NCBI GenBank assembly: GCA_036498265.1
Contig: DASYFT010000006.1
Span: 1 to 64,000, forward strand
From: Palsa-744 sp036498265
GTDB lineage: Bacteria > Actinomycetota > Thermoleophilia > Solirubrobacterales > Solirubrobacteraceae
Length of the DNA: 64,000 nt
Direction of reading: 5' to 3'
Shown: positions 58,864 to 64,000 of the stretch, in pieces
Numbering within the stretch: position 1 is the stretch's first letter
Layout: the number at the start of each line of letters is the position of its first letter
The notes under the pieces: generated by a model
Seen by the model: only the letters and a program-made list of their open reading frames with translations
What the model was told of the DNA's origin: nothing
Database searches by the model: none
Program-made: the position numbers and the translations under genes

Positions 58864-59667
58864 TCAGTGGACGATGACGCCGAACTCCTGCGCGTAGGTG
58901 GCGCCGGGGCCGCCGCTGCCGAGCCCCGCGGGGACCTGCGGCGTGACGCCGATCCCCGTTTCGCTGTACTGGCTTTCGAGGATGTTCGCCAGGTGCCCCG
59001 GCGAGGCGATCCAGGCGGAGACGATGGCCGCGGGGGTGGACAGGCCGTAGGTGCCCCACGCCAGGTTCTCGCCGATCACGTAGCCCACCGACGGACCCGG
59101 TATGTAGCCGGTTTCCCTGACCCTGTCGACCGGGGTCTCGCCGCTTGGCGAGACGTGCGCGAAGTAGTCGGCGGAGATGAGTTCCTGGCTGTGGCCTTCG
59201 GCCGCCTGGACGAGATCCTGGCTCAGCCTCAACGGCATCTCGCCGTTCTGCGCACGCTCCCTGTTGACCAGGCAGAGGATTGCCGTGCGGACCAGCGCGA
59301 TGTTGCCGGGTTCGGGGGTCAGCTGCGTGTTTTCGCACGGGGCCGCCAGCACGGCGGCGATCTGCGCCGCCCGCACCTTGACCGCCGCAGCGGGTGCGGA
59401 GGACCCCTGCGAGCGCGTCGCGGGGCGGCCACCGTGGGGCCGGCCCCCGCGCTGGAGCCGTTTGGCGCTCGCCTGGCAACCGTGCCCGCGCTTGGGCCGG
59501 CAGCCCTCTGCGGCCGCCGGCTGGCGGCGGACACCCCGCCCCGCGTGCCCCCTAACCGCGGCGCTCGCGACCCCGGAGCGGGCGACGGCGGTCTCGGCGA
59601 AGAGGCTCATCAGGGTGCAGCCGAGCAGCGATACGGCTGTCGTGAGCAGGAGGATGGAGCGGCGCAC
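58864..59667 (-). CDS. Secreted CAP-domain (SCP/PR1, YkwD-like) protein
   Basis: A 267-residue exported protein. GTG 59667 gives a good signal peptide (VRRSILLLTTAVSLLGCTLMSLFAETAVA). An Arg/Gly/Ala-rich linker follows. The CAP domain (about 145-267) has LVNRERAQNGEMPLRLSQDLVQAAEGHSQELI, YFAHVSPSGETPVDRV, GENLAWGTYG and WIASPGHLANILESQYSETGIGV. The His and Glu of the CAP cavity are present. The function of bacterial CAP proteins is poorly known. Upstream in-frame sequence overlaps gyrA in another frame and has no start, so it is rejected. Confidence 0.85.
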   Translation of the reverse strand: MRRSILLLTTAVSLLGCTLMSLFAETAVARSGVASAAVRGHAGRGVRRQPAAAEGCRPKRGHGCQASAKRLQRGGRPHGGRPATRSQGSSAPAAAVKVRAAQIAAVLAAPCENTQLTPEPGNIALVRTAILCLVNRERAQNGEMPLRLSQDLVQAAEGHSQELISADYFAHVSPSGETPVDRVRETGYIPGPSVGYVIGENLAWGTYGLSTPAAIVSAWIASPGHLANILESQYSETGIGVTPQVPAGLGSGGPGATYAQEFGVIVH

Positions 59668-59776
59668 CCTCTGCCTGTCGGCCGCAATTTGCGGCGATCT
59701 GAGTGCGAGCCCCCGAATCTGGACGGTTGAGGAGCGTGTCGGATCGCCGTCGCGGACGGCGGCTCCCCCGTCTGGG

Positions 59777-62350
59777 CTACTCGTCCTCGGAGGGCTCGGG
59801 CTCTGCGGATGCGGCATCGGCGGCGTCGGCCGCCGTCTCATCGCCGGTGACAGCGACTGGTGGGGTCTCATCGCCGGCATCCACGTCTGATGCGGTCTCA
59901 TCGCCGGTGTCCACGACGAGGGCCACCGCGCTCACGAGGTCGTCGTCGCGCAGGTTCATCACCCGCACACCGGTGGCGGAGCGGCCCTGCTGGGAGATCC
60001 CGCCGGCAGTAGTACGCTGGACCATCCCCTCGCCGCTGATGAACACGAGTTCCTGGTGCTCGCGCACGACGAGCGCTCCGGCGAGGCTGCCCTTTTTCTC
60101 GGTGAGCCCGATCGTCTTGACACCTTTGGCGCCGCGGTTGGTCTTGCGGTACTGGTCGATCCGGGTGCGCTTGCCGTAGCCGTTCTCGGTGACCACCAGC
60201 AGGTCCATGTCATCGCGGGCGACGTCCATCGCGATCACCCTGCCGTCCTTGCCGACGTCCATGCCGCGCACTCCCGTCGTGTCGCGGCCCATCGCCCGGA
60301 CGGCGGACTCGGCGAACCGGACCGTCAGGCCGGCACGCGAGACCATGATGATCTCGTCCTCGGGATCCACGGCCCGGACGGCGAGCAGCTCGTCGTCGTC
60401 TCGGATGTTGATCGCGATGATGCCGTCGGCTTTGATCGGCGTGTTGTAGGTCGCAAGCTCGGTCTTCTTGACGGTCCCGTTGCGGGTCGCGAACACCAGG
60501 TACTTGGTCTCGTTGAAGTCGCGCGTCGAGAGCACCGCCTGGATCCGCTCGCCTTCCGCAAGCGGCAGGATGTTGACCAGTGCCCGTCCCTTGGCCGTCC
60601 TCTGCGCCTCCGGCAGCTCGTAGACCTTCGACCGGTAGACCTTGCCGCGGTTGGAGAAGAAGAGGAGGTAGTCGTGCGAGGAGCAGACGAACAGGTGCTC
60701 GATGAAGTCGCCGTCCTTCATGTCCATCCCGGTGACCCCCCGTCCGCCGCGCTGCTGCTGGCGGTAGGTCGCGAGCGGCAGTGACTTGATGTAGCCGCTC
60801 TGCGTGATCGTTATGACCATCTGCTGGTCGGCGATCAGGTCCTCGATGTCGATCTCGTCCTCGGAATGGCTGATCTCGGTCCGTCGCTTGTCGGCGAATC
60901 GCTCAGAGATCTCGCTGAGCTCCTCCTTGATGACGCTCAGCACGCGTGACTCGTCGCCCAGGATCGCCCGCAGCTCCGCGATCCGCTCGGTCACGTCGGC
61001 GTGCTCCTGTTTGATGCTGTCCGCCTCGAGCGCCGTCAGCTGCGAGAGGCGGAGGTCCAGGATCGCCGTGGCCTGGATCGTGCTCAGCTCGAAGCGCGCG
61101 ACCAGCTGCTCGCGCGCGGAGTCGCGATCGCGTGAGGCCCTGATCAGGCTGATGATGTCGTCGAGGTGGTCGAGGGCGGTCAACAGCCCCTCGAGGATGT
61201 GGGCCCGGTCCTCCTTTTCGCTGAGCTCGTGCTTGGTGCGCCTGACGATCACTTCGCGCTGGTGGGCCACGTAGTTGTGGATCACCGCACGCAGGTCGAG
61301 CGTGCGCGGCACGTTGTCGACGAGCGCAACCATGTTGACCCCGAAGGTCGTCTGCATCGGGGTGTGCTTGAAGAGCTTGTTGAGGACGACCTTGGGGATG
61401 GCGTCGCGCTTGAGCTCGATCACCAGGCGCATGCCGCGCTTGTCCGAGTGGTCCTCGATGTTGGCGATCTCGGTGATCCGCCCGTCTTTGACGAGGTCGG
61501 CGATCTTCTGGATCAGGCCACCGTCGCCCCCCTTCTTGACCTGGAACGGCAGCTCGGTCACCACGATCGCCTCTTTGCCGTGACTCAGCGGCTCGATGTG
61601 CGCGCGCGCCTGCACCCGCACACGTCCGCGGCCCGTCTCGTAGGCGTCGCGGATGCCGGCGCGGCCCAGGATCACGCCCCCGGTCGGGAAGTCGGGGCCG
61701 GTGATGTGCTTCATCAGGCCCTCGACCTCGATCGCGGGGTCGTCGATGTAGGCGATCGTCGCGTCGATCACCTCGCGCAGGTTGTGCGGGGGGATGTTCG
61801 TCGCCATGCCCACAGCGATGCCCGACGAGCCGTTGACGAGCAGGTTCGGGAAGCGCGACGGTAGGACGACGGGTTCCTGCTTTTTGCCGTCGTAGTTCGG
61901 CGTGAAGTCGACCGTGTCCATGTCGAGGTCACGCAGCATCTCCGTGGCGATCCGCGCCAGGCGGGCCTCGGTGTAGCGCATCGCGGCTGCCGGATCGTCG
62001 TCGATCGAACCGAAGTTGCCCTGGCCGTCGACCAGCTCGTTCCGCATGGAGAAGTCCTGGGCGAGGCGCACGAGGGTGTCGTAGATCGCCGAGTCGCCGT
62101 GGGGGTGGTACTTGCCCATGACCTCGCCGACGATCAGCGCGCACTTGGAGTACGAGCGCGTGGGGCCGAGGCCTAGCTCGTTCATCGCGTAGAGCACGCG
62201 GCGATGGACCGGCTTGAGCCCGTCGCGCACGTCGGGCAGAGCGCGCCCGACGATCACCGACATGGCGTAGTCGAGGTAGGCGGTGCGCATCTCCTCCTCG
62301 AGCGCGCGCGGCTCGATGTTGCCGCCGCCGATCACGTCAGCAGTCGCCAT
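59777..62350 (-). CDS. gyrA: DNA gyrase subunit A
   Basis: A 857-residue protein. The catalytic Tyr is Tyr126 in AAMRYTEARL. The quinolone-resistance region reads GKYHPHGDSAIYDTLVR with Ser87 and Asp91, the sensitive-type residues. The GyrA box QRGGRG in the C-terminal beta-pinwheel confirms gyrase rather than Topo IV. The last 40 residues are acidic with three TGDET-like repeats, from a 30-bp tandem repeat. The protein cuts and rejoins DNA in the A2B2 complex that supercoils DNA. It begins 11 bp after gyrB with AGGAGG upstream of the ATG. Confidence 0.97.
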   Translation of the reverse strand: MATADVIGGGNIEPRALEEEMRTAYLDYAMSVIVGRALPDVRDGLKPVHRRVLYAMNELGLGPTRSYSKCALIVGEVMGKYHPHGDSAIYDTLVRLAQDFSMRNELVDGQGNFGSIDDDPAAAMRYTEARLARIATEMLRDLDMDTVDFTPNYDGKKQEPVVLPSRFPNLLVNGSSGIAVGMATNIPPHNLREVIDATIAYIDDPAIEVEGLMKHITGPDFPTGGVILGRAGIRDAYETGRGRVRVQARAHIEPLSHGKEAIVVTELPFQVKKGGDGGLIQKIADLVKDGRITEIANIEDHSDKRGMRLVIELKRDAIPKVVLNKLFKHTPMQTTFGVNMVALVDNVPRTLDLRAVIHNYVAHQREVIVRRTKHELSEKEDRAHILEGLLTALDHLDDIISLIRASRDRDSAREQLVARFELSTIQATAILDLRLSQLTALEADSIKQEHADVTERIAELRAILGDESRVLSVIKEELSEISERFADKRRTEISHSEDEIDIEDLIADQQMVITITQSGYIKSLPLATYRQQQRGGRGVTGMDMKDGDFIEHLFVCSSHDYLLFFSNRGKVYRSKVYELPEAQRTAKGRALVNILPLAEGERIQAVLSTRDFNETKYLVFATRNGTVKKTELATYNTPIKADGIIAINIRDDDELLAVRAVDPEDEIIMVSRAGLTVRFAESAVRAMGRDTTGVRGMDVGKDGRVIAMDVARDDMDLLVVTENGYGKRTRIDQYRKTNRGAKGVKTIGLTEKKGSLAGALVVREHQELVFISGEGMVQRTTAGGISQQGRSATGVRVMNLRDDDLVSAVALVVDTGDETASDVDAGDETPPVAVTGDETAADAADAASAEPEPSEDE
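59835..59924. repeat. Three 30-bp tandem repeats in the gyrA tail
   Basis: The core GTCTCATCGCCGG starts at 59835, 59865 and 59895, giving a period of 30 bp. On the coding strand this makes three acidic GDET units at the GyrA C-terminus. The repeat is in frame (10 codons per unit), so copy number may vary without breaking the gene. Confidence 0.7.
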
Positions 62351-62361
62351 GCCTCACCTCC

Positions 62362-64000
62362 TCACACATCGAGGTTGGCCACCGCCCTGGCGTTCTCTTC
62401 GATGAACTCGCGGCGCGGCTCGACCTGATCGCCCATCAGCTTGGAGAAGATCCGATCGGCCGCGACGGCGTCCTCGAGCGTCACCTGGGCCAGCACCCGG
62501 GTGGAGGGGGACATCGTCGTTTCTCCGAGCTGGTCGGCGTTCATCTCGCCGAGCCCCTTGAAGCGCTGCACGTTCGCGCCTTTGCGCGCGACGGTCATCA
62601 CGGCCTCGTGCAGCGCCTCGAAGGAGAGCGCCGTCTCGCGGGCATCCCCGAGCGAGACCTCGAACGGCGGCGTGCCGGCGAGCTCGATCAGCTGCCCGTG
62701 CACCTTCGCCAGGTGGCGGTACTCCGGCGAGTCGAAGAGGGTGCGCCTGATGCGGTGGGTCCGCGCGAATCCGGTGCGCGCCTCGATCGCCTTCACGCGG
62801 ATCTCGAGCGGGTCCTCGTCGACCATGGCGGTCCTGTGGGAGTCTCCCTCGACGTCGGGCCGGCTCAGCAGCGCGACAGCCTCCTCGGGGGTGGTCACCT
62901 GCTCGCCGAGGAGTGAGGACTCCTCGAGGAACTGCACCACGTCATGGCCGTGCTGCCCGCGAAGCGCCAGCGCCCAGCCTTCGTACTGCTTGAGCAACCG
63001 CGTGAAGCGCTGCCAGCGAGCCTCGGTCAGCTTGAACTGCTTGCCGTGGCGGTCGAAGATGGTGATCTTGTCCCACTTCTCGGCGAGCAGGATCTCTTCC
63101 AGTTCGGACTCTTTCTCGATGTAGCGCTCGCGGGAGCCCTGCTTGAGCTTGTAGAGCGGCGGCTTGGCGATGTAGACGTAGCCTTCCTCGATCAGCTCTT
63201 TCATCTCCCTGAAGAGGAGGGTGAGGGCGAGCGTCCTAATGTGCGCCCCGTCGACATCTGCGTCCGTCATGAGGATCACCTTGTGGTAGCGCGCGTTCTC
63301 GATGTTGAACTCATCGCGGACGCCGGTGCCGATGGCGGTGATCAGGGCCTGGATCTCGACGTTCTGCAGGACCTTGTCGATGCGCGACTTCTCGACGTTG
63401 AGGATCTTGCCGCGAAGGGGAAGGACCGCCTGCGTATTGCGGTCGCGGCCCTGCTTGGCCGAGCCACCTGCCGAGTCGCCCTCGACCACGAACAACTCGG
63501 CCAGGCGCGGGTCCTTCACCGAGCAGTCGGCGAGCTTGCCCGGCAGGGTCGAGTTCTCGAGCGCGGACTTGCGGCGAGTGAGGTCGCGGGCCTTGCGAGC
63601 CGCCTCGCGGGCGCGCTGCGCCTGCACTGACTTCATGATCACCGCGCGAGCCTCGCTGGGATTCTCCTCCAGGAACTCGCCGAGGCCCGTGTTGACGATC
63701 GACTCGACGAATCCTGCCATGCCCGGGTTGCCGAGCTTGGTCTTGGTCTGCCCCTCGAACTGAGGGTCGCGGAGCTTGACCGAGATGACAGCAGTCAGCC
63801 CCTCGCGGACGTCCTCGCCGGAGAGGTTGTCCTCTTTCTCCTTGAGCAGGCTGTGGTCACGGGCGTACTTGTTGAGCGTGCGCGTGAGCGCGGAGCGGAA
63901 GCCCGACATGTGCGAGCCGCCCTCGCGGGTGTTGATGTTGTTGGCGAACGAGTGGACCGACTCCTGGTAGGAGGAGTTCCACTGCAGCGCGACCTCGGCC
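62362..64000 (-). CDS. gyrB: DNA gyrase subunit B, 5' part missing
   Basis: The gene runs off the right edge; 545 C-terminal codons are present. Visible are the GHKL/transducer end (ALQWNSSYQESVHSFANNINTREGGSHMSGF), the Toprim EGDSAGG and DADVDGAHIRTL motifs, and the C-terminal RFKGLGEMNADQLGETTM...ENARAVANLDV. Between Toprim and RFKGLGEM lies about 170 extra residues (from about LAEKWDKITIF to ARKGANV), an insert known from E. coli GyrB and missing from most Gram-positive GyrB. It is the ATPase subunit. It precedes gyrA by 11 bp, in the usual order. Confidence 0.96.
   Translation of the reverse strand, partial: AEVALQWNSSYQESVHSFANNINTREGGSHMSGFRSALTRTLNKYARDHSLLKEKEDNLSGEDVREGLTAVISVKLRDPQFEGQTKTKLGNPGMAGFVESIVNTGLGEFLEENPSEARAVIMKSVQAQRAREAARKARDLTRRKSALENSTLPGKLADCSVKDPRLAELFVVEGDSAGGSAKQGRDRNTQAVLPLRGKILNVEKSRIDKVLQNVEIQALITAIGTGVRDEFNIENARYHKVILMTDADVDGAHIRTLALTLLFREMKELIEEGYVYIAKPPLYKLKQGSRERYIEKESELEEILLAEKWDKITIFDRHGKQFKLTEARWQRFTRLLKQYEGWALALRGQHGHDVVQFLEESSLLGEQVTTPEEAVALLSRPDVEGDSHRTAMVDEDPLEIRVKAIEARTGFARTHRIRRTLFDSPEYRHLAKVHGQLIELAGTPPFEVSLGDARETALSFEALHEAVMTVARKGANVQRFKGLGEMNADQLGETTMSPSTRVLAQVTLEDAVAADRIFSKLMGDQVEPRREFIEENARAVANLDV

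Noticed and set aside
58787..59479. Minus-strand frame of 230 codons overlapping the CAP gene
   Set aside because: It is out of frame with the CAP domain, lacks domains, and ends in the Shine-Dalgarno-like stretch by chance.
1..64000. CRISPR array, insertion sequence, prophage or integrase
   Set aside because: No regularly spaced repeats, transposase or phage genes, or terminal inverted repeats were seen; coding style is even throughout.

Overview
The window is very GC-rich and densely coded, and it looks like a chromosome segment of an actinobacterium. The main evidence is a run of FHA protein, FHA protein, PP2C phosphatase, class B PBP and PASTA-kinase genes a few kilobases from gyrB-gyrA. 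That arrangement is the actinobacterial cell-wall signalling block near the replication origin. A deep-branching class such as Thermoleophilia/Solirubrobacterales is a reasonable guess from the overall style and from the GyrB insert, but it is inference. No rRNA, tRNA, CRISPR array or insertion sequence was recognised.

Layout. 1-11.6 kb is an accessory region of small transcription units. It holds a sialidase-like Asp-box protein with a divergent TetR regulator, a secreted PQQ-type propeller, an SDR/cupin/ArsR/SRPBCC operon whose last gene has a frameshift, a MarR gene, a second TetR with a clear multi-site operator set, and two membrane-anchored beta-propellers. 11.6-17.2 kb is one operon for a PotABCD-type polyamine transporter plus a PLP-dependent Orn/Lys/Arg decarboxylase. 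17.2-27.5 kb holds stand-alone enzymes: a GST, alpha/beta hydrolases, a haloalkane dehalogenase, a ring-cleaving VOC dioxygenase, a TrmH methyltransferase, a GGDEF/HD-GYP protein, a cupredoxin and an SDR. 27.5-43.1 kb is an exopolysaccharide/capsule locus: three glycosyltransferases, a sugar-phosphate transferase, a Wzx-like flippase, an O-antigen ligase/polymerase, a CapD-type dehydratase and a DUF354 protein. It also carries an ATP-grasp enzyme, a LytR C-terminal-domain protein and a phosphosulfolactate-synthase homologue.

43.2-46.2 kb joins a DedA protein, an UppP-type undecaprenyl-diphosphatase and a Ser/Thr kinase with a discoidin-like extracellular domain. This looks like a lipid-carrier recycling unit with a sensor. 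46.2-55.0 kb is a seven-gene operon on the minus strand: polytopic kinase, fhaA, fhaB, pstP, pbpA, pknB and ddl. It links phospho-signalling to peptidoglycan precursor and cross-link synthesis, and the rodA gene usually found in it is absent. 55-58.5 kb carries a membrane protein, a DUF4446 protein, prephenate dehydratase and an HNH nuclease. 58.5-58.9 kb is a structured non-coding gap. 58.9-64 kb carries a CAP-domain protein, gyrA and the 3' part of gyrB.

Two recurrent regulatory patterns stand out. Many start codons sit 6-12 nt downstream of a TANNNT hexamer, exactly 8 nt in several cases, which suggests widespread leaderless transcription and helps choose starts. Several regulator genes have their start codon inside or at the edge of a palindrome, which suggests autorepression of leaderless transcripts.
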